This document shows, one piece after another, positions 1-7,762 of a stretch of 64,000 bases of DNA. Origin of the DNA: Nocardioides sediminis (lineage in GTDB: Bacteria > Actinomycetota > Actinomycetes > Propionibacteriales > Nocardioidaceae); assembly GCF_003047295.1 (NCBI RefSeq), contig NZ_PZYZ01000001.1, positions 186,001 to 250,000 on the forward strand, written 5' to 3'. Each line of letters opens with the position of its first letter. The first letter of the stretch is position 1. Both the position numbers and the translations under genes were made by a program. The notes under the pieces were generated by a model. It was not told where the DNA came from, did no database searches, and saw only the letters and a list, made by a program, of their open reading frames with translations.

Positions 1-1
1 G

Positions 2-820
2 CAGGACCCGTCGAACCCGCGTGGCCCGCACATCGCAGACCAAGACCTCGGTCTAAGTGATAACGCTGCACTCGTGACAAGCCAGCTAACGGGTCAGCCT
101 CTGCGGATAATTCGAGGGTCCGGCCACGACAGTCCCTTTTCGCCGGCCGCCGGGTACCGCTATGACGGTCTCTACAAGGTGACGAAACACTACCCGCTGA
201 AACATTCGGGTGATGGCTACCTGCGGTGGATGTTTCATCTCGTGCAGCTCACGCCCGAGGAAGCCTCCAGCTACACGCCTTCAGAGAATCGTGAGGCGAA
301 CGCCGAGGCGTACGTGAGGAAGGACCTGGGCTCAGGCGTCGCGGCGAGCAGTGCTTCCGGGCCCTCGAGTCACCTTGTCGACCCGTTCTTCCATCAACCG
401 CTCATGCTCGTCCTGCCCGCCGGCCAAACTGATCCTGGAAGCAAGGTCGTGGTCACCGAACGTGTCATTCGGGACACGAAGATCACCGCTGCAGTCAAGA
501 TGATGTACGACAACACTTGTCAGCTGTGTGGTACCAAGCTTGCTACAAGCACTGGCTACTACTCCGAAGGCGCACACGTGCGACCGCTGGGCAAGCCACA
601 TCACGGTCCTGACGTCATGGGCAACATTCTCTGCATGTGTCCTAATCATCACGCGGCATTCGACAAGGGTGGAATCTTCGTTGACGAGGATTTCCAAGTC
701 CGAACCCATGATGGAACCCTGATAGGTGTTCTGCATATCAACGACGCTCATAAATTGGATGGGAATAACTTCAGCTATCACCGCGCGCATCATGGACTGG
801 AAGTAGTTGCCGTACCTTAA
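2..820 (+). CDS. SRA-HNH modification-dependent endonuclease (5' end outside window)
   Basis: The reading frame is open from base 2 to the stop at 820, so the start lies upstream and only the C-terminal part is seen; the GTG at 74 is internal. The visible N-terminal part is the end of an SRA/YDG fold: 'IADQDLGLSDNAALVTSQL', then 'PLRIIRGSGHDSPF' and 'GYRYDGLYKV'. The last third is an HNH nuclease with CxxC (CQLC), 'EGAHVRPLG', 'NILCMCPNHH' and 'AAFDKGG', the HNH type that usually follows SRA. Such proteins bind 5-methyl- or 5-hydroxymethylcytosine with SRA and cut nearby, acting as type IV-like restriction enzymes against modified phage DNA. Its A/T content is higher than that of the genes after 33 kb, which suggests transfer. 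The family is well supported; the exact modification read is unknown. Confidence 0.85.
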   Translation, partial: QDPSNPRGPHIADQDLGLSDNAALVTSQLTGQPLRIIRGSGHDSPFSPAAGYRYDGLYKVTKHYPLKHSGDGYLRWMFHLVQLTPEEASSYTPSENREANAEAYVRKDLGSGVAASSASGPSSHLVDPFFHQPLMLVLPAGQTDPGSKVVVTERVIRDTKITAAVKMMYDNTCQLCGTKLATSTGYYSEGAHVRPLGKPHHGPDVMGNILCMCPNHHAAFDKGGIFVDEDFQVRTHDGTLIGVLHINDAHKLDGNNFSYHRAHHGLEVVAVP

Positions 821-1033
821 ACCCGAACGGCGTGCCGAACGAACGCGCCCTGCTGGGTGACTCCGCGCGGCGCAGCGTCATGTCGACTGCTGACTCTCTG
901 AACTGGTAACCGTGGTCCGAAGGTGCCACAGTCTCGTGCATTCGCCCATCGGGGCCAAGTCGGCCGCCGCGTCACTACACCCAACTTCGAGCGGTCGTCC
1001 TCGCAATCCTGAGACGGGGCGTCGCTGCGCGAT

Positions 1034-1039
1034 TAGCCT
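1034..1039 (+). promoter_or_regulatory. -10 element TAGCCT of a probable leaderless promoter
   Basis: TAGCCT lies six bases before the GTG start at 1046, so transcription would begin at or next to the start codon. No Shine-Dalgarno sequence precedes this GTG and no clear -35 is seen. The 821-1045 gap holds nothing else recognisable. Confidence 0.4.
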
Positions 1040-1045
1040 GCGCGC

Positions 1046-1876
1046 GTGAGTGCAGAGTCGACAGTCCTTCTGGTCCTAGGCGTTTTCGCTAGCGTCGGGA
1101 TCGCTGCCGCAGTCACGCTTGCCTCCAAGCGCCGTGCGATCGTAACCGCGGAGAGTGACGCACTGGCTCGGCTCGTGGCGTTGAACGAACGCTTCGCGGC
1201 GCAACTGCGCTACCCCGCCCCGATCTCCTACGCCTGGGAGGACAGGGTCACTTCCAAATCGAAGTTCGACCGATACGACCTTCACAAGTTCTTTCTGGAG
1301 AGACTCATAGGACTCGAGCAAGAAGTAGGGCTCGCGCTCGACCTGCACCGACGGGATGTTGGCATCTACAGTCGGTACAAACGAGAGCTCGATCAGCTCG
1401 AAGCGGCGGCGCTCGGTCGGACACTGTCAAAGCGTCTGAGTGCCGCCACATTCGAGCGCATCGAGCGGAAGCTTTTCTCCAGGCAGCGCCTGCCTGAGCC
1501 GGCGTGCCACGCACAGGTACGTTGCTCGGTCTCGTACACGACTCCGCAGGGCAGGAACTCGTACCGCAAATCCCGGGACTGGGACTTCGAGCAGCTTGCT
1601 GCGGGCCTCCAGGAGATGCGGACGATCCGCGAAGCTCAGACCACGACAGCGTTCCTTCGTCAGCAGGAGCGCAACCGCATGACAGCCCGCCTGCGTTTCG
1701 CGGTCTTGAACCGCGACGACTCGCGTTGCAGGGGTTGCGGGGCAAGCGCGAAGATCCACGGTGCTGTGCTTCACGTGGACCACATCGTTCCCGTGAGCAA
1801 GGGCGGGAAGACCGTCCTCGAAAACCTTCAGACGCTGTGCGAACCATGCAACCTCGGGAAGAGCAACAAGTTCTGA
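1046..1876 (+). CDS. Membrane-anchored HNH endonuclease-domain protein
   Basis: 276 aa. Residues about 6-26 form one N-terminal membrane segment ('STVLLVLGVFASVGIAAAV') followed by a basic stretch (KRR), which places the rest in the cytoplasm. A mostly helical, charged middle (about 30-210) is unrecognised. The C-terminus is a compact HNH nuclease: CxxC in 'SRCRGCG', the catalytic 'HVDHIVPVSKGG', then 'NLQTLCEPCNLGKSNKF', with the NxGK ending typical of metal-finger HNH enzymes. Joining this nuclease to the membrane is unusual; cutting incoming DNA at the membrane is one reading, but that is inference. It stands alone between the SRA-HNH gene and the ZorAB-like operon. The GTG start is chosen because it begins the hydrophobic segment and has a -10-like hexamer just upstream. 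Confidence 0.7.
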   Translation: MSAESTVLLVLGVFASVGIAAAVTLASKRRAIVTAESDALARLVALNERFAAQLRYPAPISYAWEDRVTSKSKFDRYDLHKFFLERLIGLEQEVGLALDLHRRDVGIYSRYKRELDQLEAAALGRTLSKRLSAATFERIERKLFSRQRLPEPACHAQVRCSVSYTTPQGRNSYRKSRDWDFEQLAAGLQEMRTIREAQTTTAFLRQQERNRMTARLRFAVLNRDDSRCRGCGASAKIHGAVLHVDHIVPVSKGGKTVLENLQTLCEPCNLGKSNKF

Positions 1877-2050
1877 GCATCCTCGCAAGGATGCGCGTCG
1901 TTTGTTGGGCGAGAAGCACCCTTTGCACCTATGTCCCGGGGTGCTGGCCCAGTTTCCCGGTTTGCCAGGTCTCGTCTCGTCAGCCGTCGTATCGTGCTGA
2001 CGCTCGCTCTCTGCATGGTGTCGAGGGAGCCTTAGTGGGGGAAGGGCCCG

Positions 2051-3298
2051 TTGATTGCCATGTCACCTGACGTAGTCACGCGCTTGAACGCGATCGTCGC
2101 CGACTCGAGATACGCAGGACGTGCCGACGACCTGCGATCGCTGTCGTCTGCCGTCGCGGATGAGGACGACGACAGCTGGACAGGCGTCGATCTTTTCGCG
2201 GCGTTTCCCCCCGCTTCCACCGTCGCCGTGCGGCACCAGTCCCGTGCGGAGACGCTGTGGGGGATGGCGGCTGGCATTTCAGTGTTCTTGCCCATCGCCT
2301 GGACCTGGTGGAGCCTGCACTCGGCGACGAGCGCGTACCACGATCTATTGGCTGATGGTGATGAGGGCGGCCGCACCTTCCTCGCTCTATGGACCGGTGG
2401 ATTCGACGGACGGCTCGATGGCGTCATCGAGCGGCTTCACCGGCTTGTTCCGATGGCGATGGTGTCGCTGTCGTTGATCGTATTTGCGGTCATCTGCATC
2501 GTGGCCCATCGCTGGGTGGCGCAACAGGCAGTTGCCAAGGAGGACGGCGAGCAGGCTGAATGCGAAGCCCGTCTTACGGAGGCGCTGACGGCCGCTCAAC
2601 GTCACCTCAACCAGCGTCGGTCCGACACGCCGGGACACGTTGAGGCATTGATCAAACGTTCAGTCCGCCAGCTGCGTCAGGCACATGAGGACACGAGCAA
2701 TGCTGCGTCCGATCTCAAGGAAGCAGCTGAGGAGCTGGGCGCAACCGTCGGTCCCCTCCTAGTGGCTGCCACCAAAGCGACCGGTGACCTAGGCCTCGCC
2801 GCAACGACGCTCCATGGGGCTGAGGCAAACCTCGCCCACGTCCTGGGGAAGGTGCAGTCAGGGCTGGATACGGCCTTGGCCAATGTTGGAAGCGCTATCG
2901 GTGAGAAGACAGACTCGCTTGAGGCAGGGATTGCTCAGTCGCTTCTCGACATGTCGGCGGCCCTCGGACTGCAGACGGATCAGCTCAAGGTGGCCACCAC
3001 CCAGGCAGCTGGAGATCTTGCAGGCGAGGTCGCGAAGGCTTCGGGCAGCCACAAAGCTGTGAGCTCGGAACTCCAGGCGTTCACCGCGGCGTCAACCACA
3101 GCGTCCCTGGAGACCCGCTCCCTGATCGTCGACCTCAAGGACGCCGTTACGACTCTCGGCGTCTCACTGAGCTCACACGACAGCGCCCTTCAAGCGCAGG
3201 TGAGTGAGCTCACGGCCGCGCGCGACGCTGCCGAGCGACTGCTGCGCCAGCTCGAGCTGGGGGCCGACGTCAACGGTCGCAGCGAGGTCTCGGTCTAG
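2051..3298 (+). CDS. ZorA/MotA-like two-helix membrane protein with long helical tail
   Basis: 415 aa; first gene of the 2,051-7,759 operon. Two membrane segments are visible: about 69-89 ('LWGMAAGISVFLPIAWTWWS') and about 132-153 ('VPMAMVSLSLIVFAVICIV'). After them comes a roughly 240-residue Ala/Leu/Thr-rich, helical tail without Pro breaks that probably lies in the cytoplasm. This layout, paired with the next gene, resembles ZorA of Zorya systems (MotA/ExbB-type inner-membrane protein with a long cytoplasmic tail), but MotA/TolQ relatives have three or more membrane helices, so this would be a minimal or divergent version. TTG at 2051 is preferred over ATG at 2060 because GAAGG sits five bases before it. 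No homologue is recognised directly; the assignment rests on topology and partner. An unrelated coiled-coil sensor is the alternative. Confidence 0.5.
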   Translation: MIAMSPDVVTRLNAIVADSRYAGRADDLRSLSSAVADEDDDSWTGVDLFAAFPPASTVAVRHQSRAETLWGMAAGISVFLPIAWTWWSLHSATSAYHDLLADGDEGGRTFLALWTGGFDGRLDGVIERLHRLVPMAMVSLSLIVFAVICIVAHRWVAQQAVAKEDGEQAECEARLTEALTAAQRHLNQRRSDTPGHVEALIKRSVRQLRQAHEDTSNAASDLKEAAEELGATVGPLLVAATKATGDLGLAATTLHGAEANLAHVLGKVQSGLDTALANVGSAIGEKTDSLEAGIAQSLLDMSAALGLQTDQLKVATTQAAGDLAGEVAKASGSHKAVSSELQAFTAASTTASLETRSLIVDLKDAVTTLGVSLSSHDSALQAQVSELTAARDAAERLLRQLELGADVNGRSEVSV

Positions 3299-3302
3299 CG
3301 AG

Positions 3303-3851
3303 ATGAGCACTCGGGCAAGGGATTCTCGACGTGGACGTCTGCTTTCGTTCGAGTCGATCGCCGGATGGGTCTTCGCAGACCTGCTGCTGGTTCTGTTCGT
3401 GGTGGGCCTGGCGAGCGCAGTACCGCAGGAACCACCGCCAATGCCGAGGCCAGCGGCGAAGACAGAAGAACCGAAGCCGGTCAAGCAGATCGTCGGAATG
3501 AAGACTGCTCCCGTCTCCAGGACGATCAAGTTCAGCGCTGCTGCGCTCGTCGCGGGCGGATCTGCTGGATCTGTTGAAGGCGAATCGGTATGTAGGACGA
3601 TTCGTGATTCGAGGGGGGAGCTGGAAGGGGAAAGGGCCGCCCTCGTATTGATCTTTGGAGGTGCTCCGGAAGCTTCAGCGGGGCAACGTGTAGCGACCGC
3701 CATCGGTAGCCAGCTTGCCTGCGCTGACCGCACGCTGTTCCCACCCCGGACTCCCTTCCGCGCCTTCTGGGACGGCGGCCTGCCCCTTGGAACCGCCCGT
3801 CTCGAAGTGTTCGTGTTCACCACCAAGCAGTCCGCGCCGCGGACGTCCTAA
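3303..3851 (+). CDS. ZorB/MotB-like single-pass membrane protein
   Basis: 182 aa. The start is taken as ATG 3303, five bases after the previous stop; upstream extension would run in another frame over the preceding gene. After a basic N-terminus (RARDSRRGR) there is one membrane helix, about 17-38, 'ESIAGWVFADLLLVLFVVGL'. It carries an Asp (D26) in an 'FADLL' context like the proton-binding Asp of MotB and ZorB ('FADLM'). A Pro-rich spacer follows, then a small domain of about 100 residues (from 'GERAALVLIFGGAPE') that should face outside. It is not an obvious OmpA peptidoglycan-binding domain, which normally ends MotB/ZorB. It is probably the ion-channel partner of the preceding membrane protein. 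Role by analogy only. Confidence 0.5.
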   Translation: MSTRARDSRRGRLLSFESIAGWVFADLLLVLFVVGLASAVPQEPPPMPRPAAKTEEPKPVKQIVGMKTAPVSRTIKFSAAALVAGGSAGSVEGESVCRTIRDSRGELEGERAALVLIFGGAPEASAGQRVATAIGSQLACADRTLFPPRTPFRAFWDGGLPLGTARLEVFVFTTKQSAPRTS

Positions 3852-3862
3852 GGAGTAGCCTC

Positions 3863-4531
3863 ATGGGCCAGCAGATCCTGCCCTTCTACCTTGTCTGTGA
3901 CGAGTCCGGCTCGATGTCGGGGAAGCCGATCGACGCCATCAACCAGGCGCTGCCGGAGCTCCACCAGGAGATCGGGCTCAACCCGGTCGTTGCCGACAAG
4001 ACGCAGTTCGCCATCATTGGGTTCAGCGACTCTGCGGAGGTCCTGCTCCCGCTCTCGGACCTCAGCCAAGTAACCAACCTGCCTGTCCTTGCCACCAAGG
4101 GCGGCACCAACTACGCAGCTGCCTTCACTGAGGTCAAAGTCCAGATCGATGCAGACGTAAACCGTCTGAAGAGCCAGGGACACCAGGTCTACAGGCCCGT
4201 CGTCTTCTTCCTGACCGACGGCCAGCCGACAAGCAGCTACAAGCAAGAGTGGGAAGACCTCACCGCGTCCACATTCCCATTTCGGCCGAACATCGTGGCG
4301 TTCGGTGTGGGGGATGGTGTCGACCCCGCCACCATCTCGGCGGTCGCAACGTTCCGCGCCTTTGTGTCCGACGGCACCATGTCTCCGGCGCAGGCACTGC
4401 AGGAGTTCGCGGTCGCGCTGACGAAGTCGATCGTTCGAAGCGGCAGCACCCCTGCCGACGGTGGCGGCATGACGCTCCAGACTCCCGACGAGATCCCCGG
4501 CTTCAAGAGCCTCTCGGTGGACGCACTCTGA
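3863..4531 (+). CDS. TerY-like von Willebrand factor A (vWA) domain protein
   Basis: 222 aa; AAGGAG at 3850-3855 overlaps the previous stop and sits seven bases before the ATG. Nearly the whole chain is one vWA domain: 'FYLVCDESGSMSGKPI' gives the DxSxS metal-binding (MIDAS) motif, 'TKGGTNYAAAF' the MIDAS Thr region, and 'VVFFLTDGQPTSSY' the LTDGxPT motif typical of TerY. A Gly/Thr-rich tail follows. TerY-type vWA proteins occur in so-called TerY-P triads with a PP2C phosphatase and a kinase; that is exactly the order of the next genes, which overlap it by ATGA. It is cytoplasmic, with no signal peptide. It probably works as a metal-dependent scaffold or phosphorylation target in a stress or defence switch; its substrate is unknown. 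Confidence 0.85.
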   Translation: MGQQILPFYLVCDESGSMSGKPIDAINQALPELHQEIGLNPVVADKTQFAIIGFSDSAEVLLPLSDLSQVTNLPVLATKGGTNYAAAFTEVKVQIDADVNRLKSQGHQVYRPVVFFLTDGQPTSSYKQEWEDLTASTFPFRPNIVAFGVGDGVDPATISAVATFRAFVSDGTMSPAQALQEFAVALTKSIVRSGSTPADGGGMTLQTPDEIPGFKSLSVDAL

Positions 4532-5733
4532 TGACCCATCGCTCGATCGGCGAGCCTGAGGTGCAAGCCTCAGGTGAGGATCATCCCGCGGATGTCCGCG
4601 ACGTCAGCGCCCCCTCGACGGACACGAACGAGGACGCTAACGAGGCGATGATGCCCCTCGATCTGCATGTTGAAATTCAGAACGTGCCGCCTGGTGATCA
4701 TGTGGTCCATGAAGGTCTGACGGCTGAGCTCTCGGCGGGCTCTGGCGGCGTGGTCGACTCGGTGGAGGCACCACCTAGGGCCGTCGAGCCCGAGGACTTT
4801 GATCTGTCGGGTGTAGGAGAGCTCGAAGTCGCCGAGCGCGCGATTACCGAGCCGACGATCGAGGAGCCGGTGATCGAGGAGCCGGTGATCGGCGAGGACG
4901 GGCAGTTCAGGTTCGGACAGGCCGGTCGTCTCCAAGCTGCCCCGCCACGAACCGCAGAGCAGTCGCCGGAAGCCCTCGAGCATGTGCCTGACATTGCACT
5001 CGACTGGGTGGACCTTGGCTTCGCTGAGGTGCGAGCCGTGTCGGCTCGTGGGCACATGCATCGCTACCTGGGTGAAGTGCGGCAGGACGCGTTCGCAGTG
5101 GAAGCGACGGACGACTACCTTGCGATAGCTGTTGCCGACGGTCTGGGAAGTGCAAGCCATTCACACGTCGGCTCCTCCATCGCCGCGCGTGAGTCGACTC
5201 GGAACCCTCAGCTCCTAGAGGACGTAGTCGCAGCGGCGGCCCTCGGAACCTTGGGCCTAGGCGATCTCGCTGCGGTGCTGACCCACGAGGCTCGGGGGTT
5301 GAAGGTTGCTGCTCGAGACGTCGCAACGACACTCATGTTGGCCATTGTGTCTCGAAGTCCCAGCGCGGACGGGTCTTATGAGGTGGTCTTCGCGCAGCTT
5401 GGAGACTCGACTGCGTGGAGACGTACTGATACCGCATGGTCGCAGCTCGGACAGGCCGAAGGAGCTGACGAGATCGTGAGCAATGCCGTGGACCCGCTTC
5501 CGCTCCACCTGCAAGCCGCCGTGTGGCGAGAGACCTTCCGTCCCGGAGAGACTTTCGCGCTGGTTTCGGACGGAGTGGGCAATCTACTGCTGGGGAATCC
5601 GTCCTTTGAGCGAGAGCTCGCGCGCCTCTGGGCCGGGTCTGCGCCTTCACTGGGAAACCTGTTGACGATCATCGATGCCTCGGTGAAGAGCTTCGACGAC
5701 GACAGAACTCTCATCGGGGTCCGGTTCTTGTGA
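4531..5733 (+). CDS. PP2C-family protein phosphatase of the TerY-P triad
   Basis: 400 aa, starting at ATG 4531 inside the stop of the vWA gene (ATGA). Residues 1-160 are acidic, Pro-rich linker, including an 'EEPVIEEPVIGE' duplication that comes from a 15-base tandem repeat near 4,860. The catalytic PP2C domain follows: 'RQDAFAV' (D186), 'AVADGLGSA' (D203), 'FAQLGDSTAW', 'LVSDGVGN' and the final 'SFDDDRTLIGVRF', which supplies the last metal ligands (DD). All core aspartates look intact, so it should be an active Mn/Mg-dependent Ser/Thr phosphatase opposing the kinases downstream. The next gene starts within its stop codon (GTGA), so translation is likely coupled. No membrane segment is visible; it should act in the cytoplasm. 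Confidence 0.85.
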   Translation: MTHRSIGEPEVQASGEDHPADVRDVSAPSTDTNEDANEAMMPLDLHVEIQNVPPGDHVVHEGLTAELSAGSGGVVDSVEAPPRAVEPEDFDLSGVGELEVAERAITEPTIEEPVIEEPVIGEDGQFRFGQAGRLQAAPPRTAEQSPEALEHVPDIALDWVDLGFAEVRAVSARGHMHRYLGEVRQDAFAVEATDDYLAIAVADGLGSASHSHVGSSIAARESTRNPQLLEDVVAAAALGTLGLGDLAAVLTHEARGLKVAARDVATTLMLAIVSRSPSADGSYEVVFAQLGDSTAWRRTDTAWSQLGQAEGADEIVSNAVDPLPLHLQAAVWRETFRPGETFALVSDGVGNLLLGNPSFERELARLWAGSAPSLGNLLTIIDASVKSFDDDRTLIGVRFL

Positions 5734-6674
5734 CGACCGTTCAACTGTCATCCCTGCAGGTGGGACCACAGATCGCTGATGGGGGTCAGGGCGCGGTCTA
5801 CGAACTGGCCGGCACTCCCTCGAATGTCATGAAGCGGTATCACAACCCTGATGATGCGCAGTTCGATGGTCAAGCCCTGCAGCTCATGGTGGCCGAGCGA
5901 AACTCGGTCAGGCACCAGGGTAAAGCGGTCGACGAGTTCGCAGCCTGGCCTAAAGCAGTTGTCGTGGACGGCGCCAAGCCCATCGGGTTCGTCATGCAAC
6001 GGGTGGTGAAAGCCTTCACTCTCGAGATCGCGGGTCGAGTGAGACTCGCGGACATGAGCTACCTGGCGGCCGAGCCGAGGCCGATGTGGGGTCCTGTGTC
6101 GCTCCCGCCACTTGAGGACAAGCTTCAGATCCTGCGTGATCTCGCGGGGATCGTCTCGTCGCTTCACGCGTCGGGCACAGTTCTTGGCGACATCTCGTTC
6201 GCGAACGTTCTCTGGGCTGGGTCGGGGCGGAATCAAGTCCTACTGCTCGATTGCGATGGGATGCAGTTCAAGGGCCGTTCGTCGGTGCTGCCCCAAGCGG
6301 ACACCATCGACTGGAATGACCCGCAGGCATCCCCGGGTGCACCACCGACGATGGACCAGGACCGCTACAAACTAGCCCTAGCCATCCTCCGAGTCCTCAC
6401 GCGAAGCCTCGATGCGCGACCGGCCGTCCGTGGCCTCGACGTGTCCGGCCTCGGCCACCTCGGGGCGCCAGTCAGCGGGATGATGGCACGAGCAGCCGGG
6501 CCAGCCGGAACTAGGCCAACGGCGGCCGAGTGGCAAGCTGCCCTGTCAGACCGAGCGACCCAGCCGGTCTTGCCGGCTGGACCCCGTCGGGCCCTCGACG
6601 CTCCCGAAGCGAAGCCAGAGATGCTGGGAGTGACGCCTAGAACATTCGTTCCAGTGAAGCCGACGCTGCCGTGA
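5730..6674 (+). CDS. Divergent Ser/Thr protein kinase (TerY-P triad kinase)
   Basis: 314 aa, GTG start overlapping the phosphatase stop. Kinase hallmarks: Gly loop 'IADGGQGAVYEL' (about 15-26), beta-3 lysine K35 in 'NVMKRYH', catalytic loop 'VLGDISFANVLW' with D154 and N159 (LGD replaces HRD), and 'LLLDCDGMQF' with DCD (174-176) replacing DFG. 'PTMDQDRYKLALAIL' corresponds to the region after the activation segment. This D-x-D variant is shared with the next gene. The C-terminal 50 residues are Pro/Ala-rich tail. Together with the vWA and PP2C genes it completes the triad. Substrates could be the vWA protein, the ZorAB-like pair or both; that is inference. Confidence 0.8.
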   Translation: MTTVQLSSLQVGPQIADGGQGAVYELAGTPSNVMKRYHNPDDAQFDGQALQLMVAERNSVRHQGKAVDEFAAWPKAVVVDGAKPIGFVMQRVVKAFTLEIAGRVRLADMSYLAAEPRPMWGPVSLPPLEDKLQILRDLAGIVSSLHASGTVLGDISFANVLWAGSGRNQVLLLDCDGMQFKGRSSVLPQADTIDWNDPQASPGAPPTMDQDRYKLALAILRVLTRSLDARPAVRGLDVSGLGHLGAPVSGMMARAAGPAGTRPTAAEWQAALSDRATQPVLPAGPRRALDAPEAKPEMLGVTPRTFVPVKPTLP

Positions 6675-7759
6675 GCTGCTTAGGCCGTTCAGTCAGATTC
6701 CTGGGTCGCGTGCTGCTTCGTCGCGGACGGCATACCTCACATGCCGCTCCGAGTGCGCCGCTCGCAGCGGTAGCGCTCCCCCCAGTGCCCTCAGCCTCGG
6801 ACCATTCGATGACGCCGAGCACGCCGGCTGTCACAACAGCCGCAGCCGCCTCGCCCTCACAGGTCCCCGCGCCGAACCCTTCGAGCGCCACCCCGCTCAA
6901 CCCGCGCAAGGGGCGGCGCGGGATCGGCAACGGCCGGTTGTCCCCTGGCAACGCCTTGGGAACAGGCGGACAGGGGACGGTGAGTGCGGTGTCTGGAAGA
7001 CCCGACCTCGTCCTCAAGACTTTCGCGCGGCCCATAGCCGGTGGAGTTCGCGAGTTCCAACAACTGATCGACCGGGGGGAGCGCGTTCAGAGGGTGCTCG
7101 CTGCTTCGAAGGTCGACCTGTGCTGGCCCGAGGAGGTGCACGGGTCGGCGACCGACCTCGAGGGCTATGTGATGCCGAGGCTGCAAACGAGCAACTATTT
7201 CCCAGTCGCCACGAAGGGCGGCATCAAGCAGATTGAGAGGACACTTGACTGGGCGATCTGGACCTCAAATGCCTTTCAGGTCCCGTTCAAGGTCACCGAT
7301 GCCGACCGGCTGGAAATCGTCCGCTGTGTGGCGCGCTGGCTCAGCGCGATGCACGATACCGACGTGGCTTACGGCGATGTCTCCTTCAAGAACCTTTGCT
7401 TCAGCCTTGATCCGGAGGTCCGCGTCGCTGTCTTCGACTTCGACTCCGCTCGAGTGCTTGGGTCTCGCTCGTTCACTGCTCAGGAGACAGCGCACAGTCC
7501 CGACTGGCACGACCCATACGCGAGCAGCGGCTTCGCTGCGACCTTGGACACGGATCGATACAAGTTTGCTCTCCTGGCTTTTCGGCTGCTGGTCTCACGT
7601 CAGCTCGGAGGGGACTTGGATCCAGCCAACGTGCCTGTTGCCGTATCCGGTTTGAGCGCGGCCCAGACACATCGTCTCCGGACTTTGTGGAGCCGCGCAG
7701 CCGGCGCAAGCGGTTCGAGGCCATCCATGCGCGAGTGGTTAGACGCGCTTGCCGCGTGA
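6671..7759 (+). CDS. Second divergent protein kinase with Pro/Ala-rich N-terminus
   Basis: 362 aa; GTG start overlapping the previous stop (GTGA). The first 85 residues are basic then Ala/Pro/Ser-rich and probably disordered. The kinase core follows: 'LGTGGQGTVSAV' (about 96-107), 'LVLKTFA' (K116), 'YGDVSFKNLCF' (D236, N241) and 'VFDFDSARV' (D256-F-D258 in place of DFG), then 'TLDTDRYKFALLAFRLL'. It resembles the preceding kinase in motif order and spacing, so the pair probably arose by duplication. Having two tandem kinases of this type extends the usual one-kinase TerY-P triad. The last gene of the operon; it ends three bases from the stop of the convergent metallopeptidase gene. Confidence 0.75.
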   Translation: MSCLGRSVRFLGRVLLRRGRHTSHAAPSAPLAAVALPPVPSASDHSMTPSTPAVTTAAAASPSQVPAPNPSSATPLNPRKGRRGIGNGRLSPGNALGTGGQGTVSAVSGRPDLVLKTFARPIAGGVREFQQLIDRGERVQRVLAASKVDLCWPEEVHGSATDLEGYVMPRLQTSNYFPVATKGGIKQIERTLDWAIWTSNAFQVPFKVTDADRLEIVRCVARWLSAMHDTDVAYGDVSFKNLCFSLDPEVRVAVFDFDSARVLGSRSFTAQETAHSPDWHDPYASSGFAATLDTDRYKFALLAFRLLVSRQLGGDLDPANVPVAVSGLSAAQTHRLRTLWSRAAGASGSRPSMREWLDALAA

Positions 7760-7762
7760 TCA

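Noticed and set aside
74..820. GTG at 74 as a true start of the SRA-HNH gene
   Set aside because: The frame stays open and SRA-like to base 2, so the gene is cut by the window edge.
4855..4890. 15-bp tandem repeat GAGGAGCCGGTGATC
   Set aside because: It only encodes an acidic repeat in the phosphatase linker; not a regulatory or mobile element.
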